A DNA stretch of 64,000 nt from Omphiscola glabra (Eukaryota; Mollusca; Gastropoda; Lymnaeidae), in NCBI GenBank assembly GCA_964017045.1, contig OZ024799.1, forward strand, positions 34,105,736 through 34,169,735, in the 5' to 3' direction. Of this stretch, positions 1-14,256 are shown in pieces. The translations under genes were made by a program, and so were the position numbers. The notes below the pieces were generated by a model. The model worked only from the letters and a program-made list of their open reading frames with translations. It did no database searches and was not told the DNA's origin. Every line of letters begins with the position of its first letter. Position 1 is the first letter of the stretch.

Positions 1-28
1 CTTTCAATATATTATTAAAAACTCAAAC

Positions 29-254
29 CTGGTTGCCTTGAAAACCCTGAGCAGACGAGCACATCTGAGCACAGAAATACCCAAAGGTGGAAAGACATTG
101 GTGTACTGCAGTATGACCTCTAGGATACTGCACACAACAACAAAGCTGTCAAAGCGATTGAAGAGTGAAACAAAATATCCTTGGAAACCCAGGCTGTACA
201 TCTTCACTAACATCTCCATTGTAAACAGCACAACAAAGAACAGATTGGCAATGG
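29..254 (-). CDS. Cav1: Cav1-type calcium channel alpha-1, exon for IIS2 to IIS4 (last exon in window)
   Basis: The exon encodes IIS2 ([20 protein letters not shown]), the S2-S3 turn [17 protein letters not shown]3 and the IIS4 voltage sensor ([17 protein letters not shown]). [14 protein letters not shown] separates Cav1 from Cav2, which has a different S2-S3 turn. Acceptor CTGCTCCACAG, donor GTTTGA, a weak match. A more distal CAG at about 270 gives the wrong phase and breaks the DFQ-IANLFF alignment. The exon has 2 nt, 74 codons and 2 nt, so it continues into an exon beyond the left edge. Repeats II (rest), III and IV and the C-terminus lie outside. Confidence 0.97.
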
Positions 255-509
255 CTGTGGAGCAGAGGGTTGGAAAACTGTTGAAACTTCAAATCAAAAT
301 AACTTTGTGAGATGTAAGAGTTTCCCCATTTTGAATGGGATAATTTTAAAGAGAAAACTCTTATGAAAAATGTTTCCCTCACACAACGGCTAAACATCAT
401 AGGTATTTAAGAAGTAACTTCATACATATTATTTTAAGAAGATAAAAAAAATAAGCCCCCAATTCTTGAAGCATTCAGTTTCTAAACATCATTTAATTTA
501 AAGGCTTAC

Positions 510-670
510 CTTGAAAGTCATCAAGCCAGACAGGCTGCTTATAATGTTCTGATGTGAGAACCACAGTGTTTAAGAATACAAGGACAATAACTCCCCAGTA
601 GAATGCCTGGGACTTGACAATCCTGCGACAAAACCTTCTGTATCTCCTATTTAGTTTCTGTAAGTGCAGT
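510..670 (-). CDS. Cav1: Cav1-type calcium channel alpha-1, exon for pre-IIS1 and IIS1
   Basis: The exon encodes a basic segment, [20 protein letters not shown], and then the IIS1 helix [20 protein letters not shown] followed by [13 protein letters not shown]. The EHY-QP-WL motif after IIS1 is typical of Cav1. Acceptor TTGATTTCAG, donor GTAAGC. The exon has 1 nt, 53 codons and 1 nt; the final G joins CC of the next exon to give Ala. Confidence 0.97.
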
Positions 671-998
671 CTGAAATCAAGACAAGAAGAAGATGTACAG
701 GGATGAATTTTCTATCTACCATACCCAGAATTTAGTTTTCTCAACTAATTAGTAACAGATCCAGGGGTTTGTGAGGAGGGCTAAAGAACTGGCAACCAAG
801 ACTAGTGTCTCTTCTGTCAGTTCAAGCTCATCTCATCCATATGGGATGATTATTTTTATGGAAGGAATTCATCTAAAAACTTACTAATACCCTGGTGTAC
901 ACAATGTCCACCAACAATTAGTTGGCTGGTGGCCTCATGGGTAGTGACAATATTTACAGTCTTATCATCTAATGCAGAAACATTTTAATGCTAACAAC
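671..998 (-). other. Intron (328 nt), nothing further seen
   Basis: Short intron with no other recognised feature. Confidence 0.85.
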
Positions 999-1086
999 CT
1001 TTTCTGCTGGAGCCAAGACTGTTGAATCTCTACATTCTCTCCTTCCTCCACCTTGTCCTCTGAATCTATATCACTCGTAATTTTGG
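999..1086 (-). CDS. Cav1: Cav1-type calcium channel alpha-1, 88-nt exon of the I-II linker
   Basis: The exon was found by phase rather than by an open frame: without it the flanking exons do not join in frame. It encodes KITSDIDSEDKVEEGENVEI and then QQSWLQQK, an acidic stretch followed by a basic one leading to IIS1. Acceptor ATCTGTTTCAG. The donor is GTTGTT, matching consensus only at GT, and is weak. It holds CC, 28 codons and AG; AG joins A of the next exon to give Arg. The linker is less conserved, so support rests on splice sites, phase and composition. Confidence 0.88.
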
Positions 1087-4000
1087 CTGAAACAGATTAT
1101 GAAATATTCAAAGCTCATGGCAATTAATGTAATTGTTACAGCGTTACAAACAACCCTGGGAAAAAAAAATCACATTTCATTATTAATCTTGTCAATTTTA
1201 ATTAAAGTCTTAAAGTCTGTGTAGGCTTAAGCTAAAATATTAGATTTTGATTCTTTGATCTGTTCAGAGATATAACTTACTATTAACACTGACAATAGTG
1301 TTTTTTCTACTTTGAAATGAAATATAAAAATGTAATTCTATGAAAGCTTGAAGCCAGATAAAGTTTTTTCAAAAGAGGCATAAGGCTAGCAAATTTGAAA
1401 ATAGGTTGCTCTGAAGAATAGCCATGGAATTTAAGCATTGTAAAGTAAATGAAGTCATTTTGACAAGTGATCAATATTTATAACCCATTAGCGTCTCATT
1501 AATTTTTTTTCATAAAATCTAGGTGATTGCATGCAAATGTTAACAATGATAGAATGTAAAGATTTAGAGAAATGCTATGTAGTATCTATGTATGTAATAC
1601 TGCCAAAAAAAAAAAAGATTAATTCAAATACTGGACAATGCATATGGCATTTTATAACTATTTAAATTGGAGGTGACCAAATTTCATTAGCACTCATTTA
1701 TACAAATTGCCATTATATTTAAACATTTTGTAAAAAAAAAAAATTGATTGACTAATGTCAGTTTTACACACGTAATATTACAAATCAGGATCAAATATTG
1801 TGTGCAATCCATGTTGATGAGACAAGTTAAAAACAGCATGGTTAAATTTTGGGCTATATATGACAATATAATATATGTGTGTATATACAATACTGAAATT
1901 GCAGGTTATATACTCCATATACCAAGGATCATGCTAATATGGTGTTTATATACGTCAACCTTTCTCTTCATCACTAAGAAATACGGAATAAAAGAACAGA
2001 AGAGAGGAAGTCATACTAGAACTCAAATAACAACAACAAACAGTTGACTGTCATGTAATCTGATTAGGGAAAAAGATACAGTGGTGGCCATCATGAGAAA
2101 AGATGTCACATGATGCTAGGATGGGGTGACCATGCCATAATTTCAAGGCTGTTCTGGTAACAAGCTGTCATAGGTTGATGGTACCAAGGATGGTCAAAAT
2201 GGTACAAAGTAATTCAGGTTAGTACAGAGTAATAACAGAACTATTCTGGGATTGGTCAGGATAAACTATCCCAAGAAACTATGTACAAACAGCAACAGAA
2301 CAAAAATTCTATAATGTAACACAGAATTATAACCAAAAAATGTATTTATTTGTATTTGGAAAATAAGAGGACATCCTGCCAACAAACGAAATGCCGAAAT
2401 ATACCGAACTGATGTTATAGCTTGAGAGATTGGTCAGAACATTGTGTCTAAATAGTATAAATTCAACATCCCTTTCATTAATTTACTCTGAATAAAATTT
2501 CATATTTAGAAGGAAGGAAATTTAGAGTTGATGAGTTTTTGGTCCTTTTTTTTAAAAAATAATTTTTTCTCCACTAAGGCCAATATCAAATACAATCAGG
2601 CAAAAAAGTATTTATTGTCAAGAGATAATTCATGTAGTCCATAACCAAAGTATAAAGTATTAGCGTTATTATTATTGTTGTCCTTTTTTATTCTATAATT
2701 ATCTATAAGGATTATAATTTAACTTTCAAAAACTCATAAAACATTGTTTAAAACTCATGGAAAATTGTTCTAAAACTCAAAGAATATTCTTTTAAAACTC
2801 ATTTTAAAAATCTTTGGCATAAAATTTGCAAAAAAAATGAACCTTAACCACAAGCTTTTGCATGTACTACAACAAATGATTGTAAAATATTTAAGTGATT
2901 TAAGGATCTTCAGTAAAGACCTTTAAGGGAAACTTTATGTTGCTGAACTCAAATAATTCTTAGCTGCATTTTATTTAACAATGAATGAGATATTTAAAAA
3001 CAGAATTCTTTTGGGGATCCTTTGCAACTTCATAAGGCAAAAATAGCTTTTTTAAAAATAGTTGTCAAAAATGAATTTAATTTATTGATGGTTCAGACTT
3101 ATTTAGGTCATAACATTATCAATAAATAGAAAATTTGTAATTTTTCCTCAAATATAACTTGGTACCCTATTACACAATTACTTCCTTGTTTATCATGCAT
3201 GTGCTTATATGAGCACAATACTGTGCCAAATTAAAAACAAGCTTACAAATTATAGGCAAGCAATTTATTATTTTGTAAAATAAGTGCACTATACAGTGTT
3301 TAAAAAACAAATTTTAATTTATTTAAATATTCCTAGTTATTAAACTAATTTTTTAATCATAATTTTCTTGAATTAAATCTTCCAAAACCAGTTATGAACC
3401 ATCATTCTGCCTAAATTAATCGGATGTTTACCAGTTTTGACTAACTACTATTATAATTATTGGTTACCAACTCTGCACATGAAATCTAGCTCCAGTCCTG
3501 CTGGCTCTAACCACTGCTACCTTGTACCTTGTGTGGTGCTAGCCACCTACTTAAGAAGCTGAAATGAATGACTTACCAAATGAAAACTTCCAGCAAGCTT
3601 TAGAATAAGCAAAGAAAGAATGATAAAACAGACACGCAGTTCAGTTCGGCAAATCGTTTGTCAGTGCATGTTCCCTTTGCCACTTTATCTTTGCAGGCAA
3701 AACTTGGTGCAGCAAATAATTGTTTCACTTATAATTTCCCACCTGTAGCCTGCTCCACTTTAAATAGAGTTACAATGAAAGTGTTATCTGATTGAGGCAC
3801 TGCTGAAGAATTAATTTAATAAAGATATCAAGAAATTTTAGTCATAGATTAGGAATTGAGTAGCAAAATAGATGTAGAAAAGCCTTGTTCTCTCTTGAGT
3901 CATCCTGGAGTGTAAAACAAATCAGTTCAGTTATCAAGCTTTTGAAACCAAACAGTTAACTCATTCATTATAAAATTAGTTTTTAACAACACACAACTAA

Positions 4001-4190
4001 ACACTGGAGAAAAAAAAACTGTTAGTAATGTTATTAATTTTGTTTTTCATAATGCCCATCTTAAAAATGTTGAAAGAAAACAATGGCCTAGAGCAGTCAA
4101 TTTTTTATGTTGCGATTCTCACTTGTTTATAAGTTTATATGATTTAATTAACATGTATTTTTACATTAGGAATAAATGGCTGAAACTTAC
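1087..4190 (-). other. Intron (3,104 nt), nothing further seen
   Basis: AT-rich intron. The short frames at 1.69-2.05 kb have no family resemblance. No tandem array or transposon end was recognised. Confidence 0.8.
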
Positions 4191-4247
4191 AGTGTCTTGG
4201 TGTTGCTCCTTCTTCATTTTCATCCTCAACCTCCGGGTCTATGTCCT
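4191..4247 (-). CDS. Cav1: Cav1-type calcium channel alpha-1, 57-nt exon of the I-II linker
   Basis: The small exon encodes DIDPEVEDENEEGATPRH just after the AID. The start (EDIDPE) is conserved in Cav1 proteins and the rest is acidic. Acceptor TTCACAG, donor GTAAGT. It holds AG, 18 codons and T: AG completes Glu, and T joins CC of the next exon to make Ser. Its length is a multiple of three, so leaving it out would keep frame. Confidence 0.93.
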
Positions 4248-5254
<1,007 letters not shown>

Positions 5255-5358
5255 CCGCTGAGGACACCAAGAACAAGGTTAAGGACAAAAAATGAGCCAA
5301 TGATGATGAGGCTAATAAAGTAAATCCACGGCCACTCATTGCCCAATGCGTTATTTAC
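5255..5358 (-). CDS. Cav1: Cav1-type calcium channel alpha-1, exon for IS6
   Basis: The peptide starts [20 protein letters not shown] and ends with the pore-lining [14 protein letters not shown]. This is the IS6 helix that forms the inner gate and leads into the I-II linker. Acceptor CTCTCCTCAG. The donor GTCAGT departs from consensus at +3. The exon has 34 codons plus GG; GG joins the A of the next exon to make Gly, reading LSGEFSKE across the junction as in all Cav1 proteins. Confidence 0.97.
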
Positions 5359-6861
5359 CTGAGGAGAGATGAGAAAATGACCCCAGTTATAAAGTCAGAC
5401 TTTAATGTCCCGACTGTCAAGGCATGTTTGGAGAAGAATTTTGTTTGAATCATTTAAAATAACAATGCTCCTCAAGTTTTTTTTATGCCTTCTGATGAAC
5501 AAACAACAGTAATGGTAAATAAATTTAGTTATAACTATAAGTGAAGGGTGACATCAGTAATGGACAGAGCAGCCATATTGTAGATCTCTGCATTAATATC
5601 TCTTAGTATAATGCTATAGGCACAACTTGACTGTTAAATTTTTAGTTACATTGAAATGTAGGCCAAAATAATTTCATTTTTATTTTTGAATAACACACGA
5701 GAACTTAGTCTTACATGAATGAGCACTAGAATTTGTTTTTCTTTTGTTTATTGTGTGGTGCCAAAGGGACCAATGTAACTATTTTAAAATGAAATTTTAC
5801 ACCTTAAGGGTCCTGTACGAGTTCAATAAATTAAAAACAATGGCAAATGGAATTTATTGATAGAAAAACAAAATGCAATTAAATTAAGCCAATTTTTTTT
5901 TCGATTAAATTTTAACAACACATTCTGTAACTCCTAATTCCTACCTGATTAATAAATAAAACAATAACATTTTTTAATAATGGTATCAATTTCAAGCAGG
6001 CTAAGTGTTCATTTGAGGACAATAAGGATATGTTTTCTTTAACCTAAGAATCAGGCATTATATTTTTTTTTTTGGTGCTAATAATGTGTACCCCAGAACT
6101 CAGTGAAAACTTGTTTATTGTGGCAGAGTTTCCTAAGTAGTGGTGTAGGCTGATGACATATTGACAAAGACTTTCCTTTGTCTGCAGTAAGATAAAATGT
6201 ATCTACTGTGTTTAGTGGTGTTCACGGAGCTTAAAGCAAACATGTACAAATACATGCTTTAATTTAGTTTCTCTCAATCTTTCAAAGATGTTTAGCCTTT
6301 TTCAGCATACTTTCCAATCAGACATTATGTAACATTTGAGAATAATATAAATATCAGTCAATGACCCATCAAAGTTGACAGAAAGTGAATTTTTTTCAGA
6401 AAATATATTATTACATTTTCACATTACATTAATATTACTGCTAATATCATTTTTGAAAAACAAAGTTTGGCAAATAAATACTAAATTTTGTGCTTAAGTT
6501 AAAAGGTAGACAAATGCTACATTCATTTTACCACAGTTTAATTGTTTCTTTGGACCATATGTTGACTGTGGGAGTCACCAAACGCATGTTAAAAGAGTAC
6601 AGTGTGACCCAACATTTTGCTTGAGATATTATGATATGGCAAATGCTATGTTTAATATGTGATAGATTATTCAATGACAGAAATAAAACAGGAATAATAA
6701 AGGAACCTGGTATATAATCAATATCTGTAATAGAATTGAAAATAAAATTAGTTTTTAGAGTTTCTTTTTAATTTGCAGATCCTTCAGTGCTGCATTAAAT
6801 TTTTGAGGAAGACTCATTTAGTGTTTTTGCATGTTATTCTTATTTGTGTTTGTGTACTCAC
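5359..6861 (-). other. Intron (1,503 nt), nothing further seen
   Basis: AT-rich sequence with homopolymer runs. I looked for a duplicated IS6 exon, since vertebrate Cav1.2 has mutually exclusive IS6 exons, and saw none. Confidence 0.85.
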
Positions 6862-7061
6862 ATCATAGAGCACTGTGGTCCACCCCTCCATGGTAATACA
6901 CTGGAAGACAGTCAACATGGCCAGACCAAAATTATCAAAATTTGTTATTCCATAGTTTGGTCCTTCCCACCCCTCTCTGCACTCCCCTTTATCCCCTCCC
7001 GTTGCCGTCTCGTCACAACTGTAGCCTTGCCCACATATTCTTGGATCACCTGAAAACTCAG
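6862..7061 (-). CDS. Cav1: Cav1-type calcium channel alpha-1, exon for repeat I turret and pore helix
   Basis: This exon encodes the extracellular turret and P-loop of repeat I. After a cysteine-containing, fast-evolving turret ([18 protein letters not shown]) comes the conserved block [16 protein letters not shown], then [20 protein letters not shown]. The glutamate in TMEGW is the repeat I member of the EEEE selectivity filter of HVA channels. The four turret cysteines plus the CYKIN cysteine of the preceding exon fit disulfides known in this loop (inference). Acceptor TTCCCCACAG, donor GTGAGT. The exon has 2 nt and 66 codons and ends on a codon boundary after TAT GAT. Confidence 0.98.
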
Positions 7062-7167
7062 CTGTGGGGAACAAGTAAAAAACAACTTTATATTAATTTG
7101 CTAAATTAAAAAAAAAGAAATGTATGATATGAAGAAAAATAAGCAAGCAGACCCACGGGGATCTAAT

Positions 7168-7265
7168 TAGTGATACATGAATTTCTAGATCTTTTTATAA
7201 ACTAATGTGATGTTGTTACATGGATTTCTAGATCTTTTTATAAACTAGTAATGTGATGTTGTTAC
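7168..7265 (+). repeat. Direct duplication of about 50 bp
   Basis: Two adjacent copies share ATTTCTAGATCTTTTTATAA and the following ACTA, and both end ATGTGATGTTGTTACA. The second has three extra bases. Confidence 0.8.
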
Positions 7266-9641
7266 ACAGATGGGGCATGTGTATGAAGAAATATTCATAA
7301 ATTATTTCAAATCCCTGCGTATGGTTGAATTGTTTTCTTTAAAGGAAAGCTAAAATTGATTTTAATAATGAACATCTTTTGCAATGTTTAAAATAATCAT
7401 CAAGAGTGTTTCTTCATGTCAGGAGATGAATTGAACATAAGAAAGAAAGAAAAAAAAAGCCAAAATTGGTTATCAGTAGTTCCAAAGATTTGTTAACATG
7501 TCAACAATAACTTCATACTTGAGCTTGGTAATTAGTTGGTGCAGAGTGAAAATAAATCTAGTAGAGCTGGGACTTTGAAAAAAAAAAACCACTTAATAAT
7601 GACCTAATTAATATTTTAGGTAATATCCATTTTTGGTCAAGTCATCAACAAATTTGCATATATTGTATTTGTATATTTACATAAGAAAACAAATGACCCT
7701 TGATATTGATAACATGGGCTGTAGAATTCAAACATGATTTCTCCCCGCAACATGAATCATGTGGTTACAGTGCTTACATGATCACATGGTAAACAGATCT
7801 GCTTCGTTGGATACTACACAATGTTGGTTGCTTTCTCTCGCCACCCAGATGAATTTTAAAAAACGTTTGTTATTAGCTTAGCGTATAGAGAATTTGTAGT
7901 ATAAAAAGATTGGAACGATTGCCATAGGAACAGGATTAAGTTTCACCCTATAAAACAAGTTTTCCTTTAAATCCCACCTAAGCCTTTAATTTCATTCTTT
8001 TCTGATATTTCTCCAATCACCTTTCCTCTTTCCTTCACGTGATTTGTTGATGCCCCCCCCCCTCCCCCTTTCTTCTCGCCGGATCTTCAAACAATTTGCT
8101 CAATTAAGTCATTTCATCAAGGTTTTCTTTACCTGGCAAACAGAGACAAATACCAAACATACTTTCCTTTACCCATCTCCCATGGCCCTGTACCACAATA
8201 AACACGGACGGGCGACCGGTGGCGCAACAAACGGCACACGTTATTTATAAGCCATTTCAAACCCCCTCACTAAAGGCCAGACACGATCCGTGCTGGCATT
8301 TAGCTACACCTATATTCTCAGGACTCTGGCCCAGAGAGACGGAATTTCATGAAAGCTGGTATGTAATAATGATCACCCCTGAGTGGAAATTCCTCCCGGT
8401 GCCGCACAGGTATTTTGCCGACGCCCACACTTAGGGTACCTTCACTAGTCTGTGGCCAGCCACTGTCTAAATTACCGAGCTGCTGTAGTCGGAAAATATT
8501 AGCTCCTACTCAATATAAAAAATCAGAGTTTGGAAATATTTTATACCCCTTCCCCAGTGGCATATGAAGAGATGTGCCACAGGTGGCACTTTGTTTTTCT
8601 TTAAATTCAGGGTTGGCCCTTCGGCCACAGTTTTTTTTTTCGTGGATGGGGAGGCTAAAATCTTTGCCCACCCCAAGCGACACCGAGCTAGCTAGGCCAC
8701 TGCCCCCAATCTCCAACCCAAACTCCATCATAGTGCTCTATTTTTAAAAAAAATTACAATTCTAAAATAATATTTAAGTATAAATACACCTTTGTCATTG
8801 GGATATTTTCAATTTTTCATTCGAATTCAGATAAAGTTGAAATTTCCTCTCCTTCGCTCAACAATCCTGCTCAAAAGGATCGCCCGCAACAGAATTGCCC
8901 CACCTCACCTACCCACACACCCCAAGAAAGATCCAGGTCGTGTGTCTTCACGCCCACACTTAGGGCAGCCTTTGATATTCTATAAGCCACATTGTTAGTG
9001 CACTTTGAACCATGTTGTGCTTTCACTTGATGCCAATATCAGTCTGTGAAGATGTTATGTTATTTCAAGACATACACTCGGCTGTTCGGTCTGGATCTTG
9101 GAAAGGCAATAAAGCCTGCACACATTACATACCTGTCAAACGTTTTAACCTGTATGAATTCGAGTTTTTTTTCTATTTCTCTTTTTATTTCCATTTCAAG
9201 ATTCCAGAATATATAATATTATATATATAATTTCCGGCTCTTTATTGATTTTATCGTTAAAGAAATTTCATACGTATGATATAAACTAGTACCATTTGGA
9301 AGTCTATGGTACATACATTAGCAGAATACGTGCAAGCTGTTTGAAAATATATATATATATATCTTATGGGAACTTCACTGTCTATGAAGGGATGGACAGA
9401 ACGTCTCTTTGGTAACTTTATTTTATATTTTTTATAGATGTTATTGGTGATATACATTAATTGAGCTCTGATATAACATACATAAAAAAATATGGCAAAA
9501 ATGTCCGGATTTCGTTACTGGACATGGTATGAATTGTGCAATCAGACACGTTTTGTTTTGCGTGTCTCACTGCCTTTGCCATGTTATAACTGGGTAACTC
9601 GGCACTTGCTCATCTATTGATATAGCAAAATGTGAGTGTGC

Positions 9642-9865
9642 GTATGAAACGAATTTTACAGTATTTTACTGCGTAACCATCTTTGTGTTTGGTATGAAAC
9701 AAATTTTACAGTGTTTGACTGTTAAAGCATCTTAGTGTCTGGTAAGAAACACAATTTACAGTATTTGACTATTAAACCATTTTAGTATCTGGTAGGAAAC
9801 ACACTTTACAGTATTTTAATGTTAAACCGTCTCAGTATCTGGTACAATTTTTACTGTTAAACAAT
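9642..9865 (+). repeat. 50-bp tandem repeat, about 4.4 copies
   Basis: Units start GTATGAAAC or a variant at 9642, 9692, 9742 and 9792, with a partial one at 9842. The period is exactly 50 although units differ by several substitutions, so the array is old or was diverse when it formed. Confidence 0.9.
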
Positions 9866-9966
9866 GCGTGTGTCTTTAAAAAAAAAGGTTATCAATTAAT
9901 GAAATCAATGAACACTTGAAACCAGTGGTGAATCCAGTACATGGTGGCCCATGAGCAAGTGCTGCC

Positions 9967-10248
9967 CAGTGGCGTAGGGTGGGCTGCAAGGAACAAGGCA
10001 AGTAATGCGCGCCCTAATCCGTTGATAAGTTACAATTACCAAGTATTACACAATTCCAGTATTGAAATTCAACCACACGTAATATATTTTTTAAAAAAAT
10101 ACTCATTTATTTAAAGATTTAAAAAAAAAAAAGTTATTAAAATGAACGTTTCAATCTTTCTTGGTTTTCTTTTGAAATGTAGCACCCCAAAAACGTCTGC
10201 TCGGGTCAACGGTCAACGGCTCTTATTTCAACCCATACTACGCCACAC
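9967..10248. mobile_element. Decayed MITE-like element with CAGTGGCGTA ends
   Basis: The left end reads CAGTGGCGTAGGGTGGGCTG. The reverse complement of the right end reads (c/a)TGTGGCGTAGTATGGGTTG, so both ends share GTGGCGTAG followed by a similar stretch. The interior is AT-rich and non-coding. No clear target-site duplication was found. The same terminal motif occurs in the better preserved element at 46,039, which suggests one family. Confidence 0.5.
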
Positions 10249-10357
10249 ATAAAAAAAAAGACTCTGCCAGCTGACTTTAAAAAATCCAACACATACATAA
10301 AGATGTATTAAGTACAATGCATAAAACTTAAATATGAGCATGTAATTTCTTAGCGAC

Positions 10358-10506
10358 ATTTACTCTTAGCACGACATATCTCCCTCAATCGGTTTATTTA
10401 CTCCTAGCTCCACAAATCTCCCTTATTCGGTTTATTTACTCTTAGCTCCAATATCTCCCTTAATCGGTTTATTTACTCTTAGCTCCACATATCTCCCTTA
10501 ATCGGG
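10358..10506 (+). repeat. 38-bp tandem repeat, about four copies
   Basis: Units start at 10358, 10396, 10434 and 10471, each beginning ATTTACTC and ending near AATCGGTTT. Period is 38, 38 and 37. The array lies only about 50 nt downstream of the donor of the IS5 exon. Confidence 0.9.
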
Positions 10507-10553
10507 TGTGTTCTGTATCAGACAATGATAATAAAACCAGAGGATCAACTTAC

Positions 10554-10706
10554 TTGAATTTATCTTATAGCAGGCGTTGTGAAGTTTTCCATAAAACAGC
10601 TCCAAACCGATGATAGCATAGATGATGATGACAAATATTACAAGAAGGGCAATGTGCAACAAAGGGACCATGGCACGTACAATAGAATTTAACACCACTT
10701 GGAGAC
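10554..10706 (-). CDS. Cav1: Cav1-type calcium channel alpha-1, exon for IS4-S5 linker and IS5
   Basis: The peptide begins [20 protein letters not shown] and continues through a hydrophobic IS5 helix ending in [16 protein letters not shown]. This is the near-invariant HVA signature of the repeat I S4-S5 linker, S5 and start of the turret. Alanine-leucine-hydrophobic spacing and the YAIIGLELF motif point to Cav1 rather than Cav2 or Cav3. Acceptor CTCTCCAG, donor GTAAGT. The exon holds 2 nt, 50 codons and 1 nt; GT completes the Ser begun upstream and the final A joins CT of the next exon to give Thr. A 38-bp tandem array sits about 50 nt past the donor. Confidence 0.97.
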
Positions 10707-12608
<1,902 letters not shown>

Positions 12609-13316
12609 TCATCGTGAAAACAACGCTTCAAAATATTAATTTATTACAGAGTCAACCTATAGAAGATGTACAATGAGTGTAAATACATGACAGGTGACAA
12701 TTTGACAGAAGTATGTGATTTTTAAATAAAGTATCCTATGTGTTAGTCTATATTTAATATATATTAGTGAGTGCGTGTCCGTGCCTAAAACATCATTAGG
12801 TGGTAGGTGAAGGGTGTGGCGTGCACTTCCAAGAATGTTCCTAAGATCACCCACTGGAAATAGGGGCGTAGACGATGTTTATCTTTCATTATTTATTGGT
12901 GGAAAAAGAAAAACTTGCGTTATTTTGTGAATTTTTAACCATAAATCTAAACTTTATTTGACATGTATCCCAGACAACACCTTATTCAGAAACAACAAAA
13001 TCAGATATCAAAGAAAGATACAGAAAAACAATCTTATAAAAAATATTGACAAAGGAATATAATATGCGTGTGTGTGTTTGTGATAAAGAATTTAGGCACT
13101 TAATATTTTTAACCTGTTTTAAAATATTTAATGAAATGGGGTCAATGTGAACTTTTAGTTGATTAAACAAAAATAGCGGTAAATGATCAGTTGAATTAAA
13201 ATGATTTTGGGTAGGCAGACAATCACATTAAATATATTGTGTTTAGAGTTGTTTACTAAATAAGATAGAGCTTTTCAGACTGAACATTTAAACTGAAATG
13301 ATAAATGTCCTAAATG

Positions 13317-13437
13317 AGGGAGCGAGAGAAGGAGAGAGAGAGGAGAAAGAGAGAGGAGAGAGGGAGAAAGAGAAGGAGTGCGTAAGACAGAGAGAGGGAG
13401 AGAGCGATGAGGGAGAGAGAGAGAGAGAGAGAGAAAA
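13317..13437 (+). repeat. Purine (GA)-rich tract
   Basis: About 120 bases of almost pure A and G on the plus strand, built from GAGA and GGAGA words with a terminal (GA)n run. Such tracts can form triplex DNA. Confidence 0.9.
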
Positions 13438-13673
13438 GGCGTAGATACAAGATGGATAATGAAAAACATGAGTTCTCGGGTTTTAAAAAAGCAACGGCAG
13501 ATAGATACCCAAATTAATAAAAAAACAACTAAAAGAATCTCTTTAAACTCTTTTGATATGTACACAAACAAAACATGGCCGCCTCATTATATTGGAACTC
13601 CGTAAGCGCCCACCCTCTTTTGTACAAAGCAGAGGAAAACATGTTTTGTATTGCAGCGTCTAACAAGATTATA

Positions 13674-13832
13674 GACAACTACCCTAAACCTTCTCTGTGC
13701 TATTCAAATATTGAAAACTACCCTAAACCTTTTCTGTGCTATTACAAATATTGACAACTAGCTCTAACCTTCTCTGTGCTATTACAAATAATGACATCTA
13801 GCTCAAACCTTATCTGCACTAATCAATATTAT
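13674..13832 (+). repeat. 39-40-bp tandem repeat, four copies
   Basis: Units start GACAACT, GAAAACT, GACAACT and GACATCT at 13674, 13713, 13753 and 13793, each carrying a CCTTCTCTGTGCTATT-like middle. Confidence 0.9.
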
Positions 13833-14256
13833 ATTATACTGTTATACATGTTCAAATTTTGAAGTTCTTTTAAAGCAAATCATATCAGTGGATGCAATTA
13901 GTACTAAATAGCATTAAACATAAAACGTAGTGTTGCAGCCTGTGTGTTGACCTATATTTTGTTTACAACGAGCCGCGGCAAGCACCCCCCCCCCGCCCCC
14001 ATGTTTTTCATATCACCAATTAACTTTTACACCCCCTTTCGCCCACCGCCCTTGATTGGAAAAGTTTGTTTACGTTTCCGTAAGAGTCTACCTTATACTA
14101 CTGTACATAGAGAGAAGTACTACATGCTTTCTGTTCTGGAGGGTTCTGACTACTTCACTATAAATACGACGGTCGACTGTGACCGGCAGACTTAATTACG
14201 AGACTTACCAGACTTACAGAGGCCCTACAAGACTTACTCGAATTTCCAATGTTTTT

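Larger units (their letters stand above)
7062..10553 (-). other. Intron (3,492 nt) rich in repeats
   Basis: This intron holds, from left to right: a direct duplication near 7.2 kb; a less AT-rich stretch at about 8.04-9.0 kb where the 16-mer ACGCCCACACTTAGGG occurs at 8421 and again at 8950; a 50-bp tandem array at 9.6 kb; a MITE-like element at 9.97-10.25 kb; and a 38-bp array at 10.36-10.5 kb. Short frames in the 8-9 kb part show no family resemblance. Confidence 0.85.

Noticed and set aside
4..28. Extension of the last exon into RFEFLIIY
   Set aside because: These codons lie past the GT donor at 28-27 and do not match the IIS4-S5 sequence of Cav1; they are intron.
255..280. Alternative acceptor (TTTCAACAG) upstream of the 29-254 exon
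   Set aside because: It would add bases that break the phase with 510-670 and insert FPTLCST between DFQ and IANLFF, against the family alignment.
5359..6861. Second, mutually exclusive IS6 exon
   Set aside because: Expected by analogy with vertebrate Cav1.2, but no second IS6-like sequence with splice sites was seen.
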